From Bdellovibrionales bacterium (GTDB lineage: Bacteria; Bdellovibrionota; UBA2361; JAGRAS01), in the NCBI GenBank assembly GCA_020434465.1, contig JAGRAS010000086.1:1-7037 (forward strand): 7,037 nucleotides of DNA. The letters are read 5' to 3'. Below, in pieces: positions 1-6,613 of the stretch (position 1 is the first letter of the stretch; each line of letters begins with the position of its first letter). The notes below the pieces were generated by a model. It made no database searches. It was not told the DNA's origin and worked only from the letters and a program-made list of their open reading frames with translations. A program made the position numbers and the translations under genes.

Positions 1-74
1 AGTTTACTAATGCAATTCAAATTCAAGGGTTTTACAGCGCAGCTCATCGTGCTGGATTGTTAAAAATAATCTAA
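1..74 (+). CDS. possible C-terminal end of a convergent gene (weak)
   Basis: From base 3 the plus strand reads open to a TAA at 72-74, giving 23 residues that end in SAAHRAGLLKII. The peptide looks protein-like, and its stop lies 5 bases before the stop of the minus-strand operon's last gene, as expected for two convergent genes. Only 23 codons are visible, so chance cannot be excluded. Another plus frame is open to a TAA at 61-63, and a minus-strand ATG at 45-47 is also open to the edge but lacks a Shine-Dalgarno. I recognise no family. Confidence 0.3.
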   Translation, partial: FTNAIQIQGFYSAAHRAGLLKII

Positions 75-79
75 TTTAT

Positions 80-1195
80 TCAAACTAATTCAACATTAGC
101 CCGTGGTACTCGAATAATTTCGTCGTTCTCTAACTTAGCATACAAAACTCTTGTGTATGCCCCTGTCTCTATTTGCTCAGGCTCATTAGGTAAATTAGAA
201 ATGATCCCCAGTTGTCCAAAATAAGGAACTCTTATAATTCTAACTTTTGCACCTACCTCTAAAACCAATTCACTTAATGCATCGTCAGATGATATATTTC
301 TATCTTGATGTGGAATAATTATTTCTGGCCTAAGAGCTCCAGCTCTAACTTGGGTAGCACCGTTAACTGCAGCAGTTCTACCTTGATGTGAAGAAACTAC
401 ATTCAGTATTCTTTCAGAAATAGGCATATCACCAAAACCTTCTGTTACAATCAGGCTCATACTTAAATCTTCATCTCCTGTAAGTGCTATGCCAAGATCA
501 TAGCCAAGATAAGTAGTTAAAGTACGATCATCAATTGAGCCCGTTACAAAAGCACTTGCCCCTCTCTTTGAAGCTAAGTTTAATACTTCTACTGAAGGCC
601 GCGTGCCCCCAATTAAAATTTTGCCACTACAATCAGTTGGAATATCTTCTGTCTTAGGAGATTTGTTGGGTGAAATATCTAAAATATAGATTTCACCTTT
701 TTTTTCTCCACCTACTCCGAAAATTCCTTGAGCAAAAGTTGCTGTTGTTTGAATTTCAACTGCTCTGCCCGCTTCCACAGATAAAACTTCTCCTGAAATA
801 TAAGCTTTTACTTCTAATGGAATTGCTTCAGCCCTAATTCCTATGTGCCCAGTTTTTTCAGCAATAAATTCAACCTTTCCTTCCGCTCTAGCATAGTATC
901 GACTTTTAAAAAGTCCCCAAAGTCCAGAGTGCTCGCAAACCAGATCTCCTACTTTGATGCTATCACCTTCCTTAACTTTTAAAGCCTTTATGACTTCATA
1001 AGCTTCTATTCCAAGTGTTTCAGAAACTCTTTCGATTAATAAATCACCATCTAAATAAGCTCTAGCAACCAGAGTATCTGGATTTACTTTATCACCAACC
1101 TTAACTAATGTTTCTCCTGCAACTGGCAACTCTCGTCTTTTTGTTACTTTCGTAAAAGCAACACATTGAAGTCCAGGGCTAAATGCTCTTGCCAT
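80..1195 (-). CDS. uncharacterised soluble protein, RnfC/lipoyl-like barrel-sandwich region plus KOW-like C-terminus
   Basis: This 371-residue protein has no signal peptide or membrane segment and should be cytosolic. Residues about 22-88 hold two matching glycine-rich beta hairpins (LPVAGETLVKVGDKV, then LKVKEGDSIKVGDLVCE), the layout of barrel-sandwich hybrid domains such as those in RnfC or biotinyl/lipoyl carriers. No modifiable lysine sits at a hairpin tip, so it is unlikely to be lipoylated or biotinylated. Residues 100-170 are beta-rich and end in GIFGVGGEKKGEIYIL. Residues 190-250 look Rossmann-like (GKILIGGTRPSVEVL, then GASAFVTGSIDD). A distinctive block at about 250-295 contains TEGFGDMPISERIL, NGATQVRAGALRPEIIIP. 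The tail from 314 (GAKVRIIRVPYFGQLGII) resembles a KOW beta barrel. The ATG start has GGAG 7 bases upstream, inside the end of the MutL-like gene, and the two genes are one base apart. It is the last gene of the operon. The fold assignments are inferred, and the function is unknown to me. Confidence 0.85.
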   Translation of the reverse strand: MARAFSPGLQCVAFTKVTKRRELPVAGETLVKVGDKVNPDTLVARAYLDGDLLIERVSETLGIEAYEVIKALKVKEGDSIKVGDLVCEHSGLWGLFKSRYYARAEGKVEFIAEKTGHIGIRAEAIPLEVKAYISGEVLSVEAGRAVEIQTTATFAQGIFGVGGEKKGEIYILDISPNKSPKTEDIPTDCSGKILIGGTRPSVEVLNLASKRGASAFVTGSIDDRTLTTYLGYDLGIALTGDEDLSMSLIVTEGFGDMPISERILNVVSSHQGRTAAVNGATQVRAGALRPEIIIPHQDRNISSDDALSELVLEVGAKVRIIRVPYFGQLGIISNLPNEPEQIETGAYTRVLYAKLENDEIIRVPRANVELV

Positions 1196-1196
1196 T

Positions 1197-3011
1197 CTAA
1201 TTCTCCATCAGTCCTAGTGCTTGATAATGAGTTTTTTGCTCTGCTGCTCTAACTTCTATATCTTCAGAGAAACTTAATGGTCGATTGCGACCATCAAAAA
1301 TAAATCCTATACCACTTGTAGTAATATCTTTTTCTAAAACTTCACCATATCCTGCACCAAGGTTTACATGCTGGTTACTTGGTACAATCTTAAGTTTTCC
1401 AGAAATCCCAGATTCAAATTCTTTTATTTCAACTTGACCAGCCGTGATAAAGCCAATTTGTTTTTCATTGAAAAATATATCGGCTATTTTTTTAGCTGTA
1501 ATTTTACTTGCAACGGGAACGATTGCATAAGCAATTTTTACAATACAATCATTTTCAAAAATCTCATTAGCTGCTTCAGGATGCACAGAAGCAAAAACTC
1601 CAAGATGAGGCATCATAAAAATTGAATCCACAGCAATTTCAGTAAGTCCCATTAAATTAAAACCATCTAGCATCATTAAAGCAGCCGAAATTCTATTAGG
1701 GGCATGGCTAAGAACACCTCCTGAGCCAATTACAAGATCAAGCTTCATCATATCAACCAATTCATATCTGCCGCCGTGTTGAGAAAAGATATCAGCTATA
1801 CTTCGCTGCCTTTGCACTCCACTTAAACCAACAGCAAGCATCCTATGATGATCCAAAGAAAGTCTTAATGCCTCTCTGCAAACAGCCTGCTCAAGCCAAA
1901 GATCTTCAAGCGTTTGTGGAATACTTGTTGGCCTTATCATTTTATTTCTTAGTCTATCTCTTAAGTCTGATTCATTAATTGTATATGGAAGCCAACGCGC
2001 AATATTTTTAACTCCTGCTTCTACAAGCACATTGGCAATAGAGTAACTCATACCTAGATTTGCACTAACTGTTCTATTAAAAACAGGTTTTCCTTCTTCA
2101 TTATTAAAGACACTAAATACATCAGTAGTTGCACCACCAATATCTGCACAAAGCACAGTACAATCTCTGGATTTTGCAGCCTGTTGAACCATATCTCCCA
2201 CCGCTGCAGGAGTAGGCATTACTGGAACAGGAGTCCAACTTATTAACTTTCCATAACCTGGAGAGTGACTCATGACATGAGTTAAAAAGAACTCGTGAAT
2301 TGCCTCTCGTGCCGGACCTAAATTTTCCTGATCAATTTTAGGCCGAACATTTTCAACTACTGAAACATTCGCTATTTCAGATAAAATTTCTTTAACTGCT
2401 TTAGCAGCATTATTATTGCCAGCAAAAATTACAGGAAGTTTTAATGTATCACCAAATCTAGGTAAAGGTTTTGCAGCAAGTAAAATTTCTGCGCTTTCAA
2501 TTACATTTGCTTCATCCCCTCCGTCAATACCACCAGTTAACAAAACAATATCAGGTCTTAAATGTCTAATTCTTTCTATCTTTTCAAAATCTTCACGCCC
2601 GTCATCAGCAGAAATTGCATCTAGAACAATTGCACCTGCTCCGAGAGCTGCTCGTTCAGCAGACTCTGTCGTCATTGTTTTAACTAATCCTGCAACTATC
2701 ATTTGCAGCCCGCCACCTGCTGAACTAGTCGATAAATATAGATCAATACCATCAATTAAATTAAATGGAGCTCCTTCATTAAAATTTTCATTGAGAATTG
2801 GGTAAGAAGATAACTCTTGAATTTCACTAAATGCATTAAGAGCACCAATTGTTACATCAGCAGTTGGTTTTTCTACAGTAGTAGGAGCTTCACCACGATA
2901 ACTTTGCCTCCAAACACCGTCCGTTTTCTCAAATAACAATGCTTTTGTTGTTGTCGAACCACAATCAGTAACCAATACTCGCTTTATTTTTTCTTTATCA
3001 AGTGTGGTCAT
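1197..3011 (-). CDS. GlmL/MutL-family ASKHA ATPase-like protein
   Basis: This 604-residue cytosolic protein belongs to the MutL/GlmL ('glutamate mutase L') family of the actin/Hsp70/sugar-kinase fold; it is not the mismatch-repair MutL. The nucleotide-binding signatures are visible in order: phosphate-1 loop VTDCGSTTTKALLF (14-27), SSAGGGLQM (96-104), LLTGGIDGG (157-165), FAGNNNA (196-202), phosphate-2 loop CADIGGATTDVFS (288-300) and an adenosine-type motif IGSGGVLSHAP (428-438). The C-terminal 110 residues are beta-rich and include IFDGRNRPL (571-579). In clostridia the family name comes from a gene next to the B12-dependent glutamate mutase, where an activation role is supposed. No mutase subunit lies here; its neighbours are membrane proteins. 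The ATG overlaps the upstream TAA as TAATG, with no clear Shine-Dalgarno, so its translation probably depends on the gene before it. The family is secure; the role in this operon is unknown. Confidence 0.93.
   Translation of the reverse strand: MTTLDKEKIKRVLVTDCGSTTTKALLFEKTDGVWRQSYRGEAPTTVEKPTADVTIGALNAFSEIQELSSYPILNENFNEGAPFNLIDGIDLYLSTSSAGGGLQMIVAGLVKTMTTESAERAALGAGAIVLDAISADDGREDFEKIERIRHLRPDIVLLTGGIDGGDEANVIESAEILLAAKPLPRFGDTLKLPVIFAGNNNAAKAVKEILSEIANVSVVENVRPKIDQENLGPAREAIHEFFLTHVMSHSPGYGKLISWTPVPVMPTPAAVGDMVQQAAKSRDCTVLCADIGGATTDVFSVFNNEEGKPVFNRTVSANLGMSYSIANVLVEAGVKNIARWLPYTINESDLRDRLRNKMIRPTSIPQTLEDLWLEQAVCREALRLSLDHHRMLAVGLSGVQRQRSIADIFSQHGGRYELVDMMKLDLVIGSGGVLSHAPNRISAALMMLDGFNLMGLTEIAVDSIFMMPHLGVFASVHPEAANEIFENDCIVKIAYAIVPVASKITAKKIADIFFNEKQIGFITAGQVEIKEFESGISGKLKIVPSNQHVNLGAGYGEVLEKDITTSGIGFIFDGRNRPLSFSEDIEVRAAEQKTHYQALGLMEN
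1203..1206 (-). promoter_or_regulatory. Shine-Dalgarno of the last operon gene
   Basis: GGAG lies 7 bases before the ATG at 1195, within the final codons of the MutL-like gene, supporting both the start and coupled translation. Confidence 0.65.
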
Positions 3012-3715
3012 TAGCTAAAAAATCTAAAAAATAAACCAAACCAATCATCCAATAAGAACTGTAATCTCTCAACTAGCAAAGCCATTCTTGCCATTACAGT
3101 AGATCCAAAAAAAGCCCCGAAGCAAACCATCATTAACCATCTTCCGGAAGTAGCCACGCTATGACCAAGTTTTGTTTGAATTTTAAAGGAAAAAAAGAAA
3201 TAGTACATCACACTCAAAAGAGTGAACACAAAGACTGTATTAGAAAAGCTTTGATATAAATCGATCGAATCAGCACTATAAACTAGTAAGGGTTTTAAAC
3301 TATTTGATAGCTGCGGAAGCATTTTATTAAAAAATCCTTTAAACGCCAAACCTCCACTAGTTCCAAGCGAAAAACCAATTACAAGCTTCGCAAGCCAAGA
3401 ATATTTTTTTGAGTATATAAAGTAATATAGTAGACCAAACGCCATGGGTATTAGCACAAGAAGTTCTAAAGGATTATATACAGTGGATTGTGTCCCATCA
3501 GGAAAAACCAAAATATCTAAACCAAAAGCAGGAACTAATAGCTTAGGCCAAATCAAATTTTTTACTGTAAAGACAATACCAAACCCAGAAGCAATTCCAA
3601 TAAATAAATGCTCAAAAAATCTATAAACAGAATTCTCTTTAATTAAAAAACTAAAAATGGCTAGAGTACAAACGCCGCCTAAGAAAACTGTTAGTATCTG
3701 CCAAATATCATGCAT
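3011..3715 (-). CDS. uncharacterised six-helix membrane protein
   Basis: The protein has 234 residues from the ATG at 3715. An upstream in-frame TTG at 3751 would add 12 residues, but the ATG has GGAAAG 8 bases before it and is preferred. Hydrophobic helices lie at about 5-24, 35-57, 82-101, 107-127, 157-177 and 193-215. Basic loops after helices 1, 3 and 5 (KENSVYR; YSKKYSWLAK; FKIQTKLGH) suggest an N-terminus outside. Distinctive stretches are YRFFEHLFIGIASGFG (31-46) and GRWLMMVCFGAFFGSTVMAR (191-210). The second contains small-residue helix-packing positions and I recall it as a conserved block in unnamed homologues. The protein has no transporter or enzyme signature that I recognise. The start lies 8 bases inside the upstream gene, and the stop TAA shares a base with the ATG of the MutL-like gene, so the three are probably co-translated. 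It is most simply an integral subunit of the complex encoded by the operon. Confidence 0.85.
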   Translation of the reverse strand: MHDIWQILTVFLGGVCTLAIFSFLIKENSVYRFFEHLFIGIASGFGIVFTVKNLIWPKLLVPAFGLDILVFPDGTQSTVYNPLELLVLIPMAFGLLYYFIYSKKYSWLAKLVIGFSLGTSGGLAFKGFFNKMLPQLSNSLKPLLVYSADSIDLYQSFSNTVFVFTLLSVMYYFFFSFKIQTKLGHSVATSGRWLMMVCFGAFFGSTVMARMALLVERLQFLLDDWFGLFFRFFS

Positions 3716-4562
3716 TGTTTTTTCTTTCCAAGAAGTAAGAAATATTTCCAAGTATTACAAACAAAATAATAACTAAATGTGCTACTCCTAACCCGGTATT
3801 AATTACTGTTGATTTGTCTTTTTTTCGATTTGGATAGTTCTGACTTAAGAGTTCTGAATACCAAGCTGCACCAGCAACTCCTTCAAGCAATCCTGTTAAT
3901 TGGCCTGAATCTAAATAAATAAAAGCCTCAGGTATCGTAATTGAGGTACATCCATGTGTGAAAACAGGTCGATAGTTTTTATTTTGGAAAAACTGAATAT
4001 ATGAATCAAAAACACCAACTAGGCCTGTAAACTGTGCTAGTAAAGAAATATCTTCAATCCCACCAAATTTTTTAAAAATTGGAAGATCACTCAGCCTATT
4101 ACCTCTAACATCCTTAACAAATAAATCCGCAAGTTTTTCAGTTTTAGGGATGGCTTGAATGATTAAACTTGCACCAGGTTGATAACCAAGGTTTACCCAG
4201 TCTTTTCCATATTCGAAAGTATCACCTGTTTCAAATTGAATTTTTTCTGTAATTCTTGCTGGGATAGTTTTTAAAAAAGGCTCCCCGAGTACATACTGAG
4301 AAAATAGAATCACAGGTATACGCTTTCTCAAAAGATGCTCAAGCACTACTTCAGCTTGGGATTCATTTTCTGCTTTTGTATTTGGACCAAAATCAAAAGC
4401 TACAAAAGCTGCTTTGCCATTTTTAGGATCAAGCGCTTCAACCGCTTGATAAAATTCTTCAGCAGACTTCATTGGAGCTGCTTTTAAAGATAAATTTAAA
4501 GCCAGAGGTAATCCTAGAGCCAAGGCAACAAATAAAAATATAACTCTTCTATCTATTTTCAT
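3708..4562 (-). CDS. uncharacterised bitopic protein with extracytoplasmic alpha/beta domain
   Basis: The protein has 284 residues from the ATG at 4562, which has AAGG 5 bases upstream. A GTG directly before it could also start. An uncleaved signal anchor at about 7-25 (VIFLFVALALGLPLAL) follows MKIDRR, and a second helix at about 258-277 precedes ERKNNA. By the positive-inside rule residues 26-253 are outside the cytoplasm. That domain looks Rossmann-like: strand AAFVAFDFGP (51-60), helix, then strand RIPVILFSQ (81-89). Further motifs are YGKDWVNLGYQPGASLIIQ (118-136), HGCTSITIPEAFIYL (203-217) and SGQLTGLLEGVAGAAWYSEL (219-238). Cys205 is the only cysteine. There is no lipobox. I recall these motifs from unnamed homologues but know no assigned function; the start of the domain vaguely resembles GldG/IFT52-type modules. 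The start lies 14 bases inside the upstream gene, and the end overlaps the next gene by 8. It could be the sensing or binding part of the complex. Confidence 0.85.
   Translation of the reverse strand: MKIDRRVIFLFVALALGLPLALNLSLKAAPMKSAEEFYQAVEALDPKNGKAAFVAFDFGPNTKAENESQAEVVLEHLLRKRIPVILFSQYVLGEPFLKTIPARITEKIQFETGDTFEYGKDWVNLGYQPGASLIIQAIPKTEKLADLFVKDVRGNRLSDLPIFKKFGGIEDISLLAQFTGLVGVFDSYIQFFQNKNYRPVFTHGCTSITIPEAFIYLDSGQLTGLLEGVAGAAWYSELLSQNYPNRKKDKSTVINTGLGVAHLVIILFVILGNISYFLERKNNA
3724..3729 (-). promoter_or_regulatory. Shine-Dalgarno deciding the start at 3715
   Basis: GGAAAG lies 8 bases before the ATG at 3715 and downstream of the alternative TTG at 3751, favouring the shorter 234-residue protein. 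Confidence 0.55.
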
Positions 4563-5541
4563 CACTACCTTGGTTTGTAAAAGTCTCAGATTCTATTGAC
4601 AGCCACATTCTAAAAGCCATTATTAACAGTGCAACTTGAGCTCCAAACTCGATCGCCCTAAAAGCTGCTGCATTTGGAATTTTTAAAATCCATAATCGAA
4701 GATCAGGGAAGCCTTCCCATAAATATAGTCCAAAACTAATTTGCCCTAACATAACTAACAAAGCAGCAAGCATCATCAAAGCAGACTCGAAAGACTTTAT
4801 TCTAAAAGCTCGATATGCAGCAGCAGCAATATAAAACCCAAGTAGGGAAAACATTGCAGAACCTAAAGAAACAAAAAGACCATCAAAAAGTAAAGTATAA
4901 AGTTTTTGAATGGTTGAATTCTGATACCGCTCTCCATAGTACTCTCTTCTAAACTTTGACAGACTTGCTAAATCTTGAGCTAAGCTATTTAATTTCTCTT
5001 TAGAAAATTCAATAGATAATTTACTTTCTTTAGCTTCAACAGTGGTAAGCAGATCGCTTAACTCAGTATTTTTGCTATCAGAAAGCTCTATTCTATCAAG
5101 TGCAATTTCTTCTTTAATTGCATTCTTTAAAGCAGTAATTCTAATTTCTGTTGCTGGGACTTGTGAATTTTTAGCCTCATGATCTTTGATGATAATTTCC
5201 GAGAACTCTCTCAGCATCAAATATTTATCTGCCAGGGTAGAAACTTTATTGGAACTAAGCCAGTCACCTACCGTAACTATAAGCATTAAAATTAGGCCTA
5301 GTAATAAGGCAGTACTATAAACCCAGCCTTTTTTTAGAAATATTATTTTTGATCCATGTACCATTATTAAGTTAATCAGCCCTAATCCTACTGCCATAGC
5401 TCCAACAGCAATGAAATAAGTTGAGATTTTTACGTGATACGCATCAAATTTCATAACCGAAGGCGGGATTACAAACTCTAAAAAGAAATAGATTCCTCCA
5501 ATAAATGTAAAAAACTTAATTAAAAATCTTCTGTAATTCAT
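4549..5541 (-). CDS. uncharacterised six-helix membrane protein with long helical extracytoplasmic loop
   Basis: The protein has 330 residues from the ATG at 5541. An in-frame TTG at 5565 would add eight residues, but the ATG has a strong GGGAGG 7 bases upstream and forms an ATGA overlap with the previous gene. Helices are predicted at about 8-28, 40-61, 74-93, 216-240, 251-275 and 293-313. Positive charges (YRR; FLKKGW; YRAFRIKS) place both ends in the cytoplasm. The 120-residue segment between helices 3 and 4 is therefore outside; it is charged and helical, possibly coiled coil. The second half carries the most family-like blocks: LLFDGLFVSLGSAMFSLLGF (217-236), YIAAAAYRAFRIKSFESALM (237-256) and PNAAAFRAIEFG (289-300). 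I recall similar C-terminal blocks in unnamed proteins of the same gene set. No catalytic motif is visible. The loop is on the same side of the membrane as the large domain of the next gene product, so the two may contact each other. Confidence 0.87.
   Translation of the reverse strand: MNYRRFLIKFFTFIGGIYFFLEFVIPPSVMKFDAYHVKISTYFIAVGAMAVGLGLINLIMVHGSKIIFLKKGWVYSTALLLGLILMLIVTVGDWLSSNKVSTLADKYLMLREFSEIIIKDHEAKNSQVPATEIRITALKNAIKEEIALDRIELSDSKNTELSDLLTTVEAKESKLSIEFSKEKLNSLAQDLASLSKFRREYYGERYQNSTIQKLYTLLFDGLFVSLGSAMFSLLGFYIAAAAYRAFRIKSFESALMMLAALLVMLGQISFGLYLWEGFPDLRLWILKIPNAAAFRAIEFGAQVALLIMAFRMWLSIESETFTNQGSDENR
4568..4571 (-). promoter_or_regulatory. Shine-Dalgarno deciding the start at 4562
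   Basis: AAGG lies 5 bases before the ATG at 4562 but only 2 before the GTG at 4565, favouring the ATG. Confidence 0.55.
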
Positions 5542-6341
5542 TTCCAGGCCTCCCAATACAGCCAAGAGTCAATATTAGGAATGTCATGCCAAATTCCAAT
5601 AGAGTTTCCTGTAGAAATTATTACTCCAATAATGATTAAAATAAAAAACAACAACTTAGCTCTATCTTGTGCAATCAAGCTGCCTAGCTGTACTGGTTCT
5701 TTAGTTAAATAAGCAGAAGCGGCAAATAATTCTTCACCAATTAATGTGTAATCACAAGTGCAAATAAAAAAGGCTACTTGCTCAGGACTAACCGAGGCCC
5801 CAACTTGCATTGCACCAACTTGTTGCCCGGCTTCAGCAAGTAATAATGACTCAGCAGCAAATGCACCAAACAAAAAAGCTGCTCCCGTTTGCTCTCGCTG
5901 TATCATTCCCATATAACCAGCAGCAAAAGCGAACTGCTCATTTGAAAGATAAAGAACATTTTTTGGATCGAATAATTGGCTGTTTCCTTCAGCCCTATAT
6001 GCATCTCTTGCTACATCTTCAACTATGGCCATGACCTCTGGATCATTCTGCGGAATCAAAACTTTAGTTTTATATTTTGATGACTTTCTGCATATATAAT
6101 AAAGTACTCCTAAACATGCATACAGAACTGGCCCCACACCCGTAAGCCCAGTAGAAAAACTTGCAGGCCTACCAATTTCGGCAGTTCTACCTACTGCTTC
6201 ATCAATTGCATCAATCCCTGCTATTCTTCTAACATCGTAAGATCTACCTGCCCTTGCTTGAGCAATGTAATAAAGAACAGGTAGTATTGTTATTGCTAGT
6301 AAAACCAAAACCCCCAGAGTTGCATGATCTAAGCCAATCAT
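5538..6341 (-). CDS. DUF6754-like membrane-anchored protein
   Basis: This 267-residue protein has one helix near the N-terminus (about 8-28) and one near the C-terminus (about 229-246). ARAGRSYDVRR follows the first helix, so the 200-residue middle domain should face the cytoplasm. The motifs match what I remember of DUF6754: IAGIDAIDEAVGRTAEIGRP (40-59), KVLIPQNDPEVMAIVEDVAR (93-112), YLSNEQFAFAAGY (131-143), FAAESLLLAEAG (161-172) and CDYTLIGEELFAASAYL (196-212). The last block is nearly all acidic, aromatic and small residues in a fixed order, suggesting a functional site. Cys194 and Cys196 form a CxC pair. Residues 70-84 are moderately hydrophobic and might touch the membrane. The ATG has AGGAGG 3 bases upstream and overlaps the previous stop as ATGA; the same overlap joins it to the next gene. 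The family assignment is from memory and the biochemical function is unknown. Confidence 0.88.
   Translation of the reverse strand: MIGLDHATLGVLVLLAITILPVLYYIAQARAGRSYDVRRIAGIDAIDEAVGRTAEIGRPASFSTGLTGVGPVLYACLGVLYYICRKSSKYKTKVLIPQNDPEVMAIVEDVARDAYRAEGNSQLFDPKNVLYLSNEQFAFAAGYMGMIQREQTGAAFLFGAFAAESLLLAEAGQQVGAMQVGASVSPEQVAFFICTCDYTLIGEELFAASAYLTKEPVQLGSLIAQDRAKLLFFILIIIGVIISTGNSIGIWHDIPNIDSWLYWEAWK
5549..5554 (-). promoter_or_regulatory. Shine-Dalgarno deciding the start at 5541
   Basis: GGGAGG lies 7 bases before the ATG at 5541. The in-frame TTG at 5565 lies upstream of this site, so the ribosome placed here would use the ATG. This sets the six-helix protein at 330 residues. Confidence 0.75.
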
Positions 6342-6613
6342 GATCCTCCTGGTGTTTCTAGTTTTAGAATTAATTCTGAAATTCCTTTTTGCGAACCCAA
6401 AATTCTTCGAAAGGCATAAAACTTTTCTATTGGTAGAAAAACTGAAAGACTTGGCATTAAAACTGTGAGAATTTCACCAAGAAAATTTAACACTGGCCTA
6501 TGTGCTTCAAGTAAAAATAGAGCTGGCTCTGAAAGTTTTTTCTTCAAAATATAATCTGCTATCAGCTCAATATCAGCTTGCAGACTTTGACTAGAATTAG
6601 AATCAATATCCAT
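6338..6613 (-). CDS. small uncharacterised helical protein, first gene of the operon
   Basis: This is a 91-residue protein from the ATG at 6613. An in-frame GTG at 6649 would add 12 residues (FFYHSCLRYLS), but that stretch is unlike the rest, so the ATG is preferred although its Shine-Dalgarno is weak (at best GAG close to the start). The core is IADYILKKKLSEPALFLLEA (18-37), then HRPVLNFLGEILTVLMPSL (38-56) and an amphipathic tail with AFRRILGSQKGISELILKLE. The sequence PALFLLEAHRP followed by a hydrophobic stretch with a proline resembles short unnamed proteins that I recall beside DUF6754 genes. The hydrophobic part (43-61) may lie on or in the membrane; no signal peptide is visible. It overlaps the DUF6754-like gene by four bases (ATGA). 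It may be a small accessory or assembly subunit, which is inference from position only. Confidence 0.78.
   Translation of the reverse strand: MDIDSNSSQSLQADIELIADYILKKKLSEPALFLLEAHRPVLNFLGEILTVLMPSLSVFLPIEKFYAFRRILGSQKGISELILKLETPGGS
6345..6350 (-). promoter_or_regulatory. Shine-Dalgarno of the DUF6754-like gene
   Basis: AGGAGG lies 3 bases before the ATG at 6341, inside the end of the small upstream gene. It is one of the two strongest ribosome sites in the operon and supports this start. Confidence 0.75.

Noticed and set aside
140..220. Biotinyl or lipoyl attachment in the protein of 80-1195
   Set aside because: The hairpin resemblance is at residues 22-88, far from this stretch, and neither region has a lysine at a hairpin tip in an MKM- or DKA-like setting.
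1368..1625. 85-codon plus-strand open frame
   Set aside because: It is antisense to the well-supported MutL-like gene, its product is biased in Phe, Asn and Ser, and it matches no family I know.
2416..2805. 129-codon plus-strand open frame
   Set aside because: It lies inside the MutL-like gene over its ASKHA motifs; its Ser/Pro/Ala-rich product mirrors the codons of the real gene.
1197..3011. DNA mismatch repair MutL
   Set aside because: The name is shared only. There is no GHKL ATPase motif; the loops are those of the actin/Hsp70/sugar-kinase fold.
3444..3626. 60-codon plus-strand open frame
   Set aside because: It is antisense to a membrane protein gene and has low-complexity content rich in Lys, Pro and Asn.
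3708..4562. Lipoprotein
   Set aside because: No cysteine follows the N-terminal hydrophobic segment, so there is no lipobox, and a second helix lies at the C-terminus.
5810..6034. 74-codon plus-strand open frame
   Set aside because: It is antisense to the conserved DUF6754-like blocks and is Gln/His/Leu-rich, the typical reverse shadow of Ala/Glu-rich coding sequence.
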